Source: Candidatus Treponema merdequi
GTDB lineage: Bacteria; Spirochaetota; Spirochaetia; Treponematales; Treponemataceae
Direction: 5' to 3'
NCBI GenBank assembly: GCA_018064525.1
Contig: JAGHVB010000010.1
Coordinates: forward strand, 1-40,683
Length of the DNA: 40,683 nt
The notes beneath the pieces were generated by a model. The model did no database searches, was not told the DNA's origin, and saw only the letters and a program-made list of their open reading frames with translations. This document shows positions 8,641-17,734 of the stretch, piece by piece. The number at the start of each line of letters is the position of its first letter. Positions within the stretch are counted from its first letter, which is position 1. A program made the translations under genes and the position numbers.

Positions 8641-8841
8641 AGTTTTAAATTTTATAAGCAGAATTTGCCAGACCGCGAAAATTCAACGTTAAAAGGCATT
8701 TTTTTAAAGAAATTTGACTTTTCTGATAATTTTTTATTGACGAATTTCGATTTTTTGCTTATTTTATATAGAGATTATGTAAACTATGAGTAAAATTGAC
8801 ACAGTGTATTAATTTACCACCTTAACTGTATCATTTTGACT

Positions 8842-8924
8842 CACCGTCATGTAATTATTTCATTCATAAACAGAATGCTGATTCCTGACGAACCTCAGTT
8901 TACGAAAAGGAAAGTCTGACGGTG
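8842..8924. repeat. Long-spaced inverted repeat upstream of the sigma factor gene
   Basis: CACCGTCA (8842-8849) and TGACGGTG (8917-8924) are perfect 8-nt inverted arms 67 nt apart. They lie about 230-310 nt upstream of the predicted sigma-54 start and just past the uvrD stop. They could be activator half-sites, the base of an RNA stem, or chance. Confidence 0.3.
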
Positions 8925-8929
8925 GCAGG

Positions 8930-11302
8930 CTAATCCTTGACGATCATCAGACTCGATTTCTGATATTCCGGCAAAAACCTTTTTGTTCCACCGTTTTCAA
9001 AGAGAACGCTTATTACAAGTTCCCCTTTTTCATTATCAGTTTTTTCAATTTCAGAACGGACTATCTGTCCATAACCGTAATCGTCGTGAAATATTCTTGT
9101 TCCGACTGACCACGGCCCGTTCTTTTTTGAAGATCCTTTTTTTGATTTTTTTCTGTCTGAAGAACCACTTTCAGTTTCATCATAATCACCGACTGCTTCA
9201 CTTTCAAAAAAGTTATCACATTCACCATCCGCGTCAGTTCCACTCATCGAATACTGATACGAAAGAGGTTTTTCTCCGAGAACACGGAAAGTTTTTTCAC
9301 CGGCTTCCAGAAGAAAAATACTCGGCTCCATAAAATCAACATGACCATAAAGACGGCGCTGCGCACAACTTGTGATGTAAAGTTCATCCTTTGCACGCGT
9401 AATGCCGACATAAAAAAGTCTCCGCTCTTCTTCAAGTTCACTTCCTGTCTTTTCCTGACGCGGAAAGATTCCTGTTTCAAGTCCGGTAATTACAACACGG
9501 CTAAACTCAAGACCTTTCGTATTATGAAGCGTAATCAAAGTTACACAGTCAGTTTTTTCATCTTCTTCATTTTCAAGAGTGCGGTCAAGTTCGATGTGAT
9601 CAAGAAATTCCAGAAGTCCCTGCCTTGAAAATTTATAAAGAACAGCACTGTTTACAAGTTCCTGCATATTTGATGCACGCTGCGTTCCTGCAATTTCATC
9701 TTGAGCCTGATGATATTCCAGAAGACCTGACTTATTCATAATCATTTCAACAAACTGTGCAAGAGTAATGTCAGATGAATTTTCTTTTTCAGACACTTCA
9801 TGTTCATCAAGTGAAGAAATAAGTTCATCCATCAGATCAGTAAAATTCAATATTCCTTCTTTTGCCTTTTTTGAAAAATCTTTTGCAAGAATTTTTGAAC
9901 TTTCAATAAGACTGTAAACTCCATTCTGTGAAAGTGCAAAAGACATAATCTTATCCTGAGTTACATTTCCAACACCGCGTGCCGGTTTATTGATAATTCT
10001 TCTGAAAGAAATTTCATCCCGTGGATTTGCAATAAAACTTAAGAACGCAAGCATATCTTTAATTTCTTCGCGCTCATAAAATTTTAACGAACCGACAATC
10101 TGGTACGGAATTTTCTGATGCAAAAACTCTGATTCAAATGTAAGTGACTGCGCATTAGTTCTGTATAAAATTGCCCAGTCATTGAACGGGCAGCCTTTTT
10201 CATGCGCCTGTAAAATCATGCTTGCACAGAACTTAGCTTCTTCATCCTGGTTCGGAAGAAAAACAAGAACAGGTTTCTTTCCTTCTCCGCGTTCTGCAAT
10301 CAAAGTTTTTCCAAGTCTGTCTTCATTTTTACTTACGACTTTATCAGCTGCAAAAAGAATTTTATTTGTCGATCTGTAATTTCTTTCAAGACGAATCAAT
10401 TTTGTATTTTCAAATTCATCCTGAAAAGAAAGAATATTCTGAACTTCTGCACCACGAAATTTATAAATTGACTGATCATCATCACCGACAACACAGACAT
10501 AAGTTTTTTCTCCAGCAAGTGCTTTCAACAACTTAAACTGTGCAACGTTTGAATCCTGATATTCATCAACCATTATGACTTTAAAACGATAATGAAGCTG
10601 ACGTCTTACATTTTCATTTGATTCAAGAACCTGAACAGGTTTCATAATCAGATCACCAAAATCAACATTTCCAGTCTGTCTGAGTCTTTCTTCATAAGCG
10701 CGGTATGCTTCGCGGAATTCAGGATGACTTGAAATTTTATCAAGCTCAATGGAATCAGGTGTGTAGCAGTAATCTTTAGCAAGCGAAATCTGATGTGCAA
10801 CTTTAGAAGCCTGCTGCTTTGTCAAAGAAGGAACTGCCTTTGATAAAAGTGTCACCATGTCATCATCATCATAAACAGTAAAGTTAGAATCAATTCCAGC
10901 TTCTTCGTGAAATTTTCGCAAAAACCATGAACCAAATGAGTGGAATGTTCTTATCATGGAATCTTTTGCAAGGCTCTCCATCTTGACTGCTCTGTCCTGC
11001 ATTTCTTTTGCAGCTTTCTTTGTGAAAGTCACTGCAAGAATTGAATAAGGAGCAAGATGTTCTTTATTAATAAGATAGGCAATTTTTGTAGTGATTACTC
11101 TTGTCTTTCCGGAGCCGGCACCTGCCAGAATCAAAAGAGGAGAACCTGTATGTTTAACAGCTTCAAGCTGTTCTGGATTTAATAAACCGAGATATTTTTC
11201 AAGTTCTTCAGAAGGTTTTCTTTCTTCTGAAAAACTTTCTGGAGAAAATTCTTTTGAAGATTGTAAGCTGCGAATAAAATCCAATGCGAAATCATCACTC
11301 AT
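8930..11302 (-). CDS. UvrD/PcrA-type ATP-dependent DNA helicase
   Basis: Superfamily 1A 3'-5' helicase of 790 residues, acting in excision repair and removal of blocked complexes. After an N-terminal extension of about 40 residues comes LNPEQLEAV with Walker A AGAGSGKT (60-67), then VDEYQDSN (Walker B), GDDDQSIYKFRGA, LERNYRS, a 2B domain, TLHNTKGLEF and EERRLFYVGITRA. After an acidic, serine-rich linker the last 60 residues (VGTRIFHDDYGYGQIV onward) look like the Tudor-like domain by which PcrA/UvrD contacts RNA polymerase. That favours PcrA/UvrD over Rep. Its ATG overlaps the rimO stop as ATGA, so the two are probably translationally coupled. It is the last gene of the ftsH string. Confidence 0.93.
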   Translation of the reverse strand: MSDDFALDFIRSLQSSKEFSPESFSEERKPSEELEKYLGLLNPEQLEAVKHTGSPLLILAGAGSGKTRVITTKIAYLINKEHLAPYSILAVTFTKKAAKEMQDRAVKMESLAKDSMIRTFHSFGSWFLRKFHEEAGIDSNFTVYDDDDMVTLLSKAVPSLTKQQASKVAHQISLAKDYCYTPDSIELDKISSHPEFREAYRAYEERLRQTGNVDFGDLIMKPVQVLESNENVRRQLHYRFKVIMVDEYQDSNVAQFKLLKALAGEKTYVCVVGDDDQSIYKFRGAEVQNILSFQDEFENTKLIRLERNYRSTNKILFAADKVVSKNEDRLGKTLIAERGEGKKPVLVFLPNQDEEAKFCASMILQAHEKGCPFNDWAILYRTNAQSLTFESEFLHQKIPYQIVGSLKFYEREEIKDMLAFLSFIANPRDEISFRRIINKPARGVGNVTQDKIMSFALSQNGVYSLIESSKILAKDFSKKAKEGILNFTDLMDELISSLDEHEVSEKENSSDITLAQFVEMIMNKSGLLEYHQAQDEIAGTQRASNMQELVNSAVLYKFSRQGLLEFLDHIELDRTLENEEDEKTDCVTLITLHNTKGLEFSRVVITGLETGIFPRQEKTGSELEEERRLFYVGITRAKDELYITSCAQRRLYGHVDFMEPSIFLLEAGEKTFRVLGEKPLSYQYSMSGTDADGECDNFFESEAVGDYDETESGSSDRKKSKKGSSKKNGPWSVGTRIFHDDYGYGQIVRSEIEKTDNEKGELVISVLFENGGTKRFLPEYQKSSLMIVKD

Positions 11303-12696
11303 AACAATACACTGTCAATATCAACACCAGACACTTTTACGGCTCTTACCTTTACAACATTTCCAGGAACAACTGACTTAACTGCTTTTTTATCATCTCT
11401 GTCGTAACGGACAACAAACGCGCCGTCAACATCAGGAGCCTGAAACCAGGCGCGCGCAATTGCAAATCCCTGATCATCTTCTGCGTCCAGAACTTCTTCG
11501 ATTAAAACATCATAATCTTTTTTAAGACGCGCTTTTAATTTCTGCTGGGTAATTCCTTCCTGGATTGATTCAAGCTCTTTTGCACGTGCTTCAGAAATCT
11601 TTTTTGAAACTCTGTTTTTAAATTTATAAGCCGGAGTATCTTCTTCACGGCTATATGCAAAACAACCTGACCAGTCAGGTTTTATCGTTTCAAGAAAATC
11701 TTTTGAATTTAAAAAAGCATCATCTGTTTCGCCAGGAAAACCAGTCATTAAAGTTGTTCTTAAAGCCGCATCAGGTAATTCTTTTCTGAGTTTTTTTACA
11801 AGCTTAATATAAGCTTCTTTACTTCCTGTTCTGTTCATCGAATGAATTATCTGTGTATCACCGCTCTGAAAAGGAATATCAAAGTAAGCAAGTATACGGT
11901 TATCCTTTTTAATCCGTTCGACAACATCAAAATTAAAATGATCCGGATGAATATACAGAAGTCTGACCCAGAACTTTCCTTTAATTTTTGAAATTTCATC
12001 TAAAAGAAGCGAAAGATATGAAATGGAATTTTCACCACTGCCATCTTTAAGCTTACCAAAAATCTTTTTATCTTCTTCACCTGTACCAAAAGCCGCAAGA
12101 TCCTGTCCGATTAAATTGATTTCAAAAAATCCTTTTTTAATAAGTGACTTAATTTCATTTACAACATCTTTAATCGGACGGCTTCTAAGCTCTCCCCTTA
12201 TCACAGGAATTGCGCAGAACGAACAATGATTTGAACAACCTTCAGTAATTTTTACATAAGCGGAATTTTTAAAATTAAAAAAAGTATTTCTTTTATAAAC
12301 CGAAACACCAGTCTGCTCTGGAGTCATAACAGGCTTTTTTTTGTTCTTTATTGAATTAAGTAAATCTGAAATAAGAAGAAGATCACCATTTCCGAAAATT
12401 CCATCAGCTTCTTCAAGACTCTGTTTAAATACTTCTGCATAACGCTCTGCAAGGCATCCGGCTAATACAATTTTCTTTTTGGGATAAACAGCACGAATAT
12501 TGTAAAGTGCATCGAGAGATTCTTTTTTTGCACTTTCAATAAAACCGCATGTATTGATGATAATAAAATCGGCTGCATCAAATGAATCCGCCATTTCAAA
12601 ACCATCATCAATTAATTTTGATGCAATGATTTCTCCATCAACCTGATTCTTTGCGCAGCCATGCTGATCAATAAAAAATTTAGTCAATCGGTTCAA
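11299..12696 (-). CDS. rimO: Ribosomal protein S12 methylthiotransferase RimO
   Basis: Radical SAM enzyme that adds a methylthio group to an aspartate of ribosomal protein S12. The N-terminal UPF0004 domain carries three cluster cysteines (about C14 in QHGCAKNQVD, C50 in NTCGF, C81 in LAGCL). The radical-SAM CxxxCxxC is C154-C158-C161 in EGCSNHCSFCAIP. The tail matches a TRAM domain (YDVLIEEVLDAED onward). The QHGCAKNQVD signature and the ADDFIINTCGFI-like block favour RimO over MiaB. The start is a TTG: the one at 12696 has GGTGG abutting it, while another in-frame TTG at 12687 has the same GGTGG 9 nt upstream and may be the true start. It overlaps the rodZ-like 3' end by 17 nt and overlaps uvrD by ATGA. 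Confidence 0.95.
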   Translation of the reverse strand: MNRLTKFFIDQHGCAKNQVDGEIIASKLIDDGFEMADSFDAADFIIINTCGFIESAKKESLDALYNIRAVYPKKKIVLAGCLAERYAEVFKQSLEEADGIFGNGDLLLISDLLNSIKNKKKPVMTPEQTGVSVYKRNTFFNFKNSAYVKITEGCSNHCSFCAIPVIRGELRSRPIKDVVNEIKSLIKKGFFEINLIGQDLAAFGTGEEDKKIFGKLKDGSGENSISYLSLLLDEISKIKGKFWVRLLYIHPDHFNFDVVERIKKDNRILAYFDIPFQSGDTQIIHSMNRTGSKEAYIKLVKKLRKELPDAALRTTLMTGFPGETDDAFLNSKDFLETIKPDWSGCFAYSREEDTPAYKFKNRVSKKISEARAKELESIQEGITQQKLKARLKKDYDVLIEEVLDAEDDQGFAIARAWFQAPDVDGAFVVRYDRDDKKAVKSVVPGNVVKVRAVKVSGVDIDSVLL

Positions 12697-13765
12697 CCAC
12701 CAGACGATAGCGACCGTCGTCAGAACGAATCCATTTAATGTCCTCTACGATACATTCACCGGCTTTACCTATTTCAAGTTCAAATGTCTGACTTGCAGCA
12801 ATTACCTGAAATTTTACGGTATTACCATTTGAAATCCATACGCGAACCTTATTATTGGCAGTCATTGTAACAACGTCACCGTTTGTATAATAATTTTCTA
12901 CAGAATTTTTTCTGTCAACTTCATAACGGAATACACAAGGTTTTCTGAATGAAGCATTTAATGTAAATGGATATGCTCTGTTATCTTCAAGAATTAAAGT
13001 CTGATTTACATTTTCTTTCTGCTGCATTGGAATAATTGTATTATCGCTTATTTCTACAACAGCTTTTTCATCTTTCTTTACAATATAAACTTCTGCACCA
13101 CGCGACTGTTCATTTGAAGAAATTTCCCATACATCAAGAACAAAGTCAATCGACGCATCTCCATCAATATCAAGTTCACGGGTTTCTGATAATTCAAAAT
13201 ACTGCATTCCAATCGGAGTATTAAGTCCAAGTTTTGAATTAGTATCAGATGAAACAGTCAAAGTAACATTTCCATCTTTTGCAGGAACGATAATCTGATC
13301 ACCGACATATACACGGGCGTTAACAGGTTTATCACCTAATTCATATACTTTCTGCTGAACTTTTTCTGAAACCGCATAAGAATTCTGTTTTTCAATCAGC
13401 TTTCTTCTGTAAACTGAAAAATAGACAATTAGAAAAACTGCAATCACAACTGCAACACAGCTTGAAATAATAATCGGTACAAAATAAGTTGATTTAGGTT
13501 TTTCAATCAATCCCTCTGGAACAGGTGATTCCTGAATCATCATATTGCGGTAAAGGCTTATTAATTTTTTTGAATCAAGTTCAAGATATTCTGCATAATT
13601 TCCCAAAAAGCCCACGAGATACGCTTCGCCATGAAATACTTCTGTATTTTCATTTTCAAGACCTTCAAGAAATTCTTTACTGATAGAAGTTTCTCTTTCT
13701 ACTGTTTCAAGAGTTAATTTTTTTTCTTCCCGGCGAGTTCTCAGAAGAGCACCATAACTTTCCAT
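12680..13765 (-). CDS. RodZ-like membrane protein with N-terminal helix-turn-helix
   Basis: The 361-residue protein starts with a RodZ-type HTH_25 domain (about 1-75: YGALLRTRREEKKLTLETVE, ISKEFLEGLEN, YLVGFLGNYAEYLELD). A single membrane helix (about 95-118) and a long periplasmic beta-rich part follow. RodZ links MreB to the cell-wall synthesis machinery, its cytoplasmic HTH binding MreB rather than DNA. The C-terminal region (NKVRVWISNGNTVKFQVIAA) resembles the RodZ C-terminal domain only loosely, so the name is by architecture. The start ATG at 13765 has no strong Shine-Dalgarno. It lies 21 nt after the lolA-like gene and overlaps rimO, consistent with one transcript. T. pallidum and its relatives are unusual in cell-wall architecture, so the partner should not be assumed. 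Confidence 0.75.
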   Translation of the reverse strand: MESYGALLRTRREEKKLTLETVERETSISKEFLEGLENENTEVFHGEAYLVGFLGNYAEYLELDSKKLISLYRNMMIQESPVPEGLIEKPKSTYFVPIIISSCVAVVIAVFLIVYFSVYRRKLIEKQNSYAVSEKVQQKVYELGDKPVNARVYVGDQIIVPAKDGNVTLTVSSDTNSKLGLNTPIGMQYFELSETRELDIDGDASIDFVLDVWEISSNEQSRGAEVYIVKKDEKAVVEISDNTIIPMQQKENVNQTLILEDNRAYPFTLNASFRKPCVFRYEVDRKNSVENYYTNGDVVTMTANNKVRVWISNGNTVKFQVIAASQTFELEIGKAGECIVEDIKWIRSDDGRYRLVVEPID

Positions 13766-13786
13766 AAATCAAAAATCCCGTAAATT

Positions 13787-14467
13787 TTATTCAGAATACA
13801 AGAAATTATCGTATGAGTTTGCAGCAGATGGAATATCATACTGAAATCTTTTTTCAGTAAGTCCCTGATTCAACTCATAATTAGTAAAATCAAACTGATA
13901 GTTTACTCCACCTGGTGTTACTGCAATTATTCTTCTGATTAATTTTGTATTTGGATCAACGAACAGTTTTACATAACGAAAATTTTCAGTTGTTGAACGA
14001 CGCCAGCAGATTAATTTAATGACCATTTCATCAGAACCTTCTTCAAGAGGAACTGCGTCCTGAGCCTGTTCATAAGAGACAGAATAGAATCTTCTTAAAA
14101 GTGAAAGTCCTTCTGCTGTTGCCGGATTTGAACTTGCAGTTTCCTGAGTCAAAACAGCAGCACTGTCCGGAAGATAACAGATAAGTTTTTTTCCGTCATA
14201 TACAATTGTCTGTTCTGCTGGTTCTGAAAAATCCATTCTCATTTTATCAGGAGACATATAAATGACATTTGCTTTCATTTCTTTCTGATCAATCTTAATA
14301 TCAACAGAAGCCTGATAATCTTTGAAAGTTACATATTTTTCAGAAACTTCTTTAAAAAATTCACTTGCAGTTTTAATTCCCTGTGCAGAAATTGAAAAGC
14401 CACAGAAAATGACAGCTGCGGCTGCTGATATATATTTTTTGACAGTATTAGTATTCATAAATTTCAT
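13787..14467 (-). CDS. LolA-like outer-membrane lipoprotein carrier protein
   Basis: A secreted protein of about 226 residues. It has an N-terminal signal peptide ending near SISAQG, then a LolA/LolB-type half-barrel: SEKYVTFKDYQASVDI, KANVIYMSPDKMRMDFSEP, QTIVYDGKKLICYLP, and later KLFVDPNTKLIRRI. LolA carries lipoproteins across the periplasm to the outer membrane. This fits a lipoprotein-rich spirochaete, although LolA-fold proteins also have other cargo. The start is uncertain: ATGs at 14467 and 14458 both give a usable signal peptide, and a longer reading to 14509 would add a poor leader. No clear Shine-Dalgarno is present. Upstream, TTGACG and TATAAA lie around a perfect inverted repeat (14480-14525), so the gene may have its own promoter after ftsH. 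Confidence 0.75.
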   Translation of the reverse strand: MKFMNTNTVKKYISAAAAVIFCGFSISAQGIKTASEFFKEVSEKYVTFKDYQASVDIKIDQKEMKANVIYMSPDKMRMDFSEPAEQTIVYDGKKLICYLPDSAAVLTQETASSNPATAEGLSLLRRFYSVSYEQAQDAVPLEEGSDEMVIKLICWRRSTTENFRYVKLFVDPNTKLIRRIIAVTPGGVNYQFDFTNYELNQGLTEKRFQYDIPSAANSYDNFLYSE

Positions 14468-14479
14468 TTTATAGAAGAT

Positions 14480-14525
14480 AGTGCATATCGTCAAGTCGCG
14501 GAAAGTCATTCAAACGATATGCACT
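14480..14525. repeat. Perfect 11-bp inverted repeat between ftsH and lolA-like gene
   Basis: AGTGCATATCG (14480-14490) and CGATATGCACT (14515-14525) are exact reverse complements around a 24-nt loop. On the minus strand a TTGACG straddles the loop and an arm, and a TATAAA (14473-14468) follows 15 nt later. The element could be an operator or an mRNA hairpin. No T-run follows on the minus strand, so it is not a typical terminator. Confidence 0.5.
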
Positions 14526-14538
14526 TTCATAAAAATGC

Positions 14539-16644
14539 TTATTTTTGGGTGGAATTTACCTCTCCAGCATTCTTTTTAGAGGCCTTAACTTCTTTTTTTG
14601 AAGATTTTTCAGTTTTCTTTTCAGAAACTTTTGATTCTTTTTTATAATTTTCAATTAAGTCATAAAAATCTTTACCCTCAAGAGTCTCAACTTCAAGAAG
14701 TTTATCTGCTACAGTAAGGAGAAGGTCTTTATTCTTTTTAAGAAGCTTAAGGACATGCTCATAACGCTCATCCATTACTCTTGCTATTTCATCATCAATA
14801 TATTTCTGAGTCTCTTCGCTGAATTCCCTTACAAGAGCAGGTTCTCCACCTCTGCGACCAAGAACACCACGACCCAGAGTCATATTCTTAAAACGGGAGC
14901 TCATACCGTAATCTACAATCATTTCCTTTATCAATTCTGTAGCACGGGCAATATCATTTGAAGCACCAGTAGAAATATCACCAAGAATAATTTCTTCTGC
15001 AGCACGACCTCCAAGGAAAGTATCAACTTCATTGATCATATCTTTCTGAGTCAGGAAATTCTTTTCTTCCTGTTCACGGTGCTGAGTAAAACCGCCTACT
15101 CCGTGACTGCGAGGAACAACTGTAATTTTATTTACAGGAGGATAATCTGGAGTAAATGCACTGACAAGCGCATGTCCTGTTTCATGAACAGATACAAGGC
15201 GCATTTCTTTTTTATTGTCTTTGCGGGATTTCTTTTTAAGACCGATGCTTACTTTATCAATTGCCTCATTAAAATCTTCCATCGTAACTTTCTTTCTGCC
15301 GTTTCTTACAGCAAGCAAAGCAGCTTCGTTAACAACATTTGCAAGATCCGCACCGGCAAAGCCCACAGTTCCATGTGCAATCGATTCAAAATCAACATCG
15401 TCTGCAAGTTTTACATTCTTTGCATGAATGCGTAAAATTTCCTCGCGGCCTTTTACATCCGGACATTCAACAGGTACCTGACGGTCAAAGCGACCAGGAC
15501 GAAGCAAAGCAGGATCAAGAATATCTGCGCGGTTTGTTGCAGCAAGAATGATAAGACCTTTTTCGTTTTCAAATCCGTCCATCTCAACAAGAAGCTGGTT
15601 CAATGTCTGTTCGCGTTCATCATTACCGCCGCCGTATCCGTTAACGCGGCTCTTTCCAAGTGCATCAATTTCATCAATGAAAACAATACAAGGAGCTTTT
15701 TCTCTCGCCTGCTTAAACAGATCACGCACACGGCTTGCACCAACACCAACAAACATTTCAACAAAGTCTGATCCCGAAATGCTGAAGAACGGAACACCGG
15801 CTTCACCTGCTACTGCGCGTGCAAGTAATGTTTTACCTGTTCCCGGAGGTCCTACAAGAAGAACTCCTTTTGGAATTTTTCCACCGATGTCTGTATATTT
15901 TTTTGGTGACTTTAAGAAGTCTACAACTTCAACCAATTCTTCTTTTGCTTCATCAACACCAGCTACATCAGAAAAACGTGTTTTAACTTTTCCCTCTTCA
16001 ACAGATTTCGCACGCGATGAGCCTGCACCAAAAATGCTGCCCATTCCGCCGCCCATTCCGCTTCCCATTTTTCGGAAGAAAAAGAAATAGATAAGGAAAA
16101 TAAAAAGCAGAGGAAGTCCAAACTGAATTAAAATCTGAGTAAAGCCATTACTCTGAGTTCTTACATATCTGTATCTGACATTATTTTCTTCAAGAAGCCT
16201 TACAAAAATATCCATTGTAAACGGATGTCCAACTGTTTTATAAACTCTTCTTGAATCATCTACTCTGAAATTAAAAGAAAAAGGAAGAATATCATCCGAT
16301 TCTTTTTCAGGTCGAATGGAATCATAACCGACAAAATAATATTCACCGATTTCAACTTCTTTGATAGTTCCATCAATTACTTTTTCACGAAAATCTGAAA
16401 ACTCTAGAACTGTGTCAGACTTCTGATTTGAAAGTACATTGAATATTCCAAGTGCTAGAATTATGACCAGAAGCAGTCCCCAGAATGGAAAACGAGGTCC
16501 TTTTTTATTCGGACCGCCTTTATCATCTTTTTCGTCGGTTGTTAATTTAAAAAAATCAAAATCATTCTGATTATTATTGTCTTTCTGACCGTCTTTATTT
16601 TCTGTTTTTTTGTCTAAATCTTCATTATATTGGTTGTCGCTCAT
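14539..16644 (-). CDS. ftsH: ATP-dependent zinc metalloprotease FtsH
   Basis: Membrane-anchored AAA+ protease that degrades damaged membrane proteins and regulators, acting as a hexamer. The 701 residues run: a charged Asn/Lys/Asp-rich N-terminus (1-50, longer than in E. coli), TM1 (about 53-71), a periplasmic domain, TM2 (about 171-190), a glycine-methionine linker, then the AAA module with Walker A GPPGTGKT (265-272), Walker [12 protein letters not shown] and the second region of homology ([20 protein letters not shown]). The M41 zinc site is HETGH (487-491). The C-terminus is lysine and serine rich. The ATG at 16644 has AGGAAT upstream. It heads the minus-strand string of lolA-like, rodZ-like, rimO and uvrD, an envelope and stress set. 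Confidence 0.97.
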   Translation of the reverse strand: MSDNQYNEDLDKKTENKDGQKDNNNQNDFDFFKLTTDEKDDKGGPNKKGPRFPFWGLLLVIILALGIFNVLSNQKSDTVLEFSDFREKVIDGTIKEVEIGEYYFVGYDSIRPEKESDDILPFSFNFRVDDSRRVYKTVGHPFTMDIFVRLLEENNVRYRYVRTQSNGFTQILIQFGLPLLFIFLIYFFFFRKMGSGMGGGMGSIFGAGSSRAKSVEEGKVKTRFSDVAGVDEAKEELVEVVDFLKSPKKYTDIGGKIPKGVLLVGPPGTGKTLLARAVAGEAGVPFFSISGSDFVEMFVGVGASRVRDLFKQAREKAPCIVFIDEIDALGKSRVNGYGGGNDEREQTLNQLLVEMDGFENEKGLIILAATNRADILDPALLRPGRFDRQVPVECPDVKGREEILRIHAKNVKLADDVDFESIAHGTVGFAGADLANVVNEAALLAVRNGRKKVTMEDFNEAIDKVSIGLKKKSRKDNKKEMRLVSVHETGHALVSAFTPDYPPVNKITVVPRSHGVGGFTQHREQEEKNFLTQKDMINEVDTFLGGRAAEEIILGDISTGASNDIARATELIKEMIVDYGMSSRFKNMTLGRGVLGRRGGEPALVREFSEETQKYIDDEIARVMDERYEHVLKLLKKNKDLLLTVADKLLEVETLEGKDFYDLIENYKKESKVSEKKTEKSSKKEVKASKKNAGEVNSTQK

Positions 16645-16755
16645 GAATATTCCTGTAAATGCATAAACTGCAGATTTTATAAGATTCTACAATTAAATAT
16701 ACGAAATTTCTTTAAAATAGTCATTATAAATCGCTTTTTTAAATAAAGTTTTTTT

Positions 16756-16783
16756 TTGAACTTCCGAAAATTAAAACGATATT
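16756..16783 (+). promoter_or_regulatory. Weak candidate promoter of fliS
   Basis: TTGAAC (16756-16761), 16 nt, and GATATT (16778-16783) lie 25 nt before the fliS start. A small inverted repeat (AAAACG / CGTTTT, about 16773-16790) covers the -10 region. I do not see a sigma-28 type flagellar promoter. Confidence 0.3.
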
Positions 16784-16808
16784 CCGTTTTATCTTTTCAG
16801 GGGGAACT

Positions 16809-17249
16809 ATGGGCTATAATAATGCATACAATGCATACAAAGAAACTAATGTAAAAACAGCAAGTCAAGGACGCCTTATTGTCCTTTTGTACGAAGAAGC
16901 AGTCAAACAGCTTACGCTTGCCTCTTCTCTTTTTGATACAGCAGCACAGCTTCCAGTCAAAAATATCGAAAAGTTTGGCAAAGCAGTTTTAAAAACCCAG
17001 GAAATTATTACAGAACTTCAAGTTTCTCTTGATATGGAAAAAGGCGGAGAAATTGCAGCTAACCTTATGTCTCTGTACATTTTTTTCAATAAAGAACTTA
17101 CAGATGCAAATATCAAAAAAAATAAAGCAAAAATTGATTCAACGTTAAAAATGATGAAAGAACTTTGCGAAACATGGAGACAGGCTGCAGAAACAAGTGC
17201 AAACGCACAGCCTGTACAAGTTCGTCAGGCATTAAATATTGAGGGGTAA
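16809..17249 (+). CDS. fliS: Flagellar export chaperone FliS
   Basis: Cytoplasmic chaperone that binds the C-terminus of flagellin and keeps it unfolded until export; in spirochaetes the filaments are periplasmic. The 146-residue helical protein shows the FliS hallmarks NAYKETNVKTASQGRLIVLLYEEAVKQL at the N-terminus and ELQVSLDMEKGGEIAANLMSLYIFF in the middle. The start ATG has a strong GGGGG Shine-Dalgarno 4 nt upstream. The next gene starts 4 nt after its stop, forming a two-gene flagellar chaperone unit. Confidence 0.95.
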   Translation: MGYNNAYNAYKETNVKTASQGRLIVLLYEEAVKQLTLASSLFDTAAQLPVKNIEKFGKAVLKTQEIITELQVSLDMEKGGEIAANLMSLYIFFNKELTDANIKKNKAKIDSTLKMMKELCETWRQAAETSANAQPVQVRQALNIEG

Positions 17250-17253
17250 CAAA

Positions 17254-17724
17254 ATGGAACAGATATCACAGGAAGAACTTAACGAAAGAATTGCACTTTT
17301 AAGAAAGTTTAAAATGGTATTAATGCAGCAGAGAGAAAAATTCCAGCAATACCTTGCAGTTCTTGAAAAACAGGAAACTTCAATTGAAACTGAAAATTCA
17401 GAAAACCTTCTCTCTCATACAGAACTTGAACAGCAGGTTGTTGCAAACATCATGAACCTTCAGAAAGTAATTGTTCCGATGAGCAAACTTTACAAAGAAC
17501 GCGGCGTAAATATTGAAGATGCGTCGATTAAAGCTATTCAAAATGATCTTGCAGATTTACAGAAGCAGGTTCTTGCTCAAAACGAGAAAAACAGACAGCT
17601 TTTAAAATCTCACATTGTTCAAATCAGAAAACAGATTGCTACATTAAAAAATCCGTATAAAACATCACGTTCTGTTTATGCAGAAAAAATTACGACAGGC
17701 AATCTGGTATTAGTAGAAGCCTGA
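17254..17724 (+). CDS. FlgN-like flagellar chaperone (putative)
   Basis: A 156-residue, almost wholly helical protein, charged and rich in Gln, Glu and Lys, with a long central coiled coil (about 5-135). Size, composition and position directly after fliS fit the FlgN group, which escorts hook-filament junction proteins to the export gate. Motif-level evidence is weak, so FliT-like or another flagellar coiled-coil protein is possible. I chose the ATG at 17254, with GAGGGG about 8 nt upstream, over an in-frame TTG at 17239 that overlaps fliS. It converges on the cation transporter gene with a 10-nt gap. Confidence 0.6.
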   Translation: MEQISQEELNERIALLRKFKMVLMQQREKFQQYLAVLEKQETSIETENSENLLSHTELEQQVVANIMNLQKVIVPMSKLYKERGVNIEDASIKAIQNDLADLQKQVLAQNEKNRQLLKSHIVQIRKQIATLKNPYKTSRSVYAEKITTGNLVLVEA

Positions 17725-17734
17725 TAATTAATGA

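Larger units (their letters stand above)
8549..8929. other. 381-nt non-coding region between the sigma factor and uvrD
   Basis: No credible gene is present. It contains the sigma-54-type promoter (8624-8640) and, 29 nt further upstream on the minus strand, a second TGGCA whose TGC is 2 nt too close to form a proper -12. On the plus strand TTGACG (8737-8742), 17 nt and TATTTT (8760-8765) could be a weak sigma-70 promoter. A long-spaced inverted repeat lies at 8842-8849 and 8917-8924. The motif TGACG or CGTCA occurs five times (8738, 8845, 8886, 8918 and, just inside uvrD, 8938). I see no strong intrinsic terminator for uvrD. Confidence 0.6.

Noticed and set aside
8641-8680. A second sigma-54 promoter upstream of the first
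   Set aside because: TGGCA and TGC are present on the minus strand but are 2 nt too close for the fixed -24/-12 spacing.
8578-8793. Plus-strand reading frame of 71 codons in the sigma-uvrD spacer
   Set aside because: It starts with GTG without a ribosome-binding site, is low-complexity (Phe, Lys, Asn), and lies antisense over the sigma-54 promoter.
8905-8924. GGAAAGTC motif resembling the RNase P RNA 5' core
   Set aside because: Only about 20 nt remain before uvrD on that strand, and no other RNase P RNA element is present.
15548-16090. 180-codon frame antisense to ftsH
   Set aside because: It is the mirror of the strongly conserved AAA module, with Pro/Ser-rich composition typical of antisense frames.
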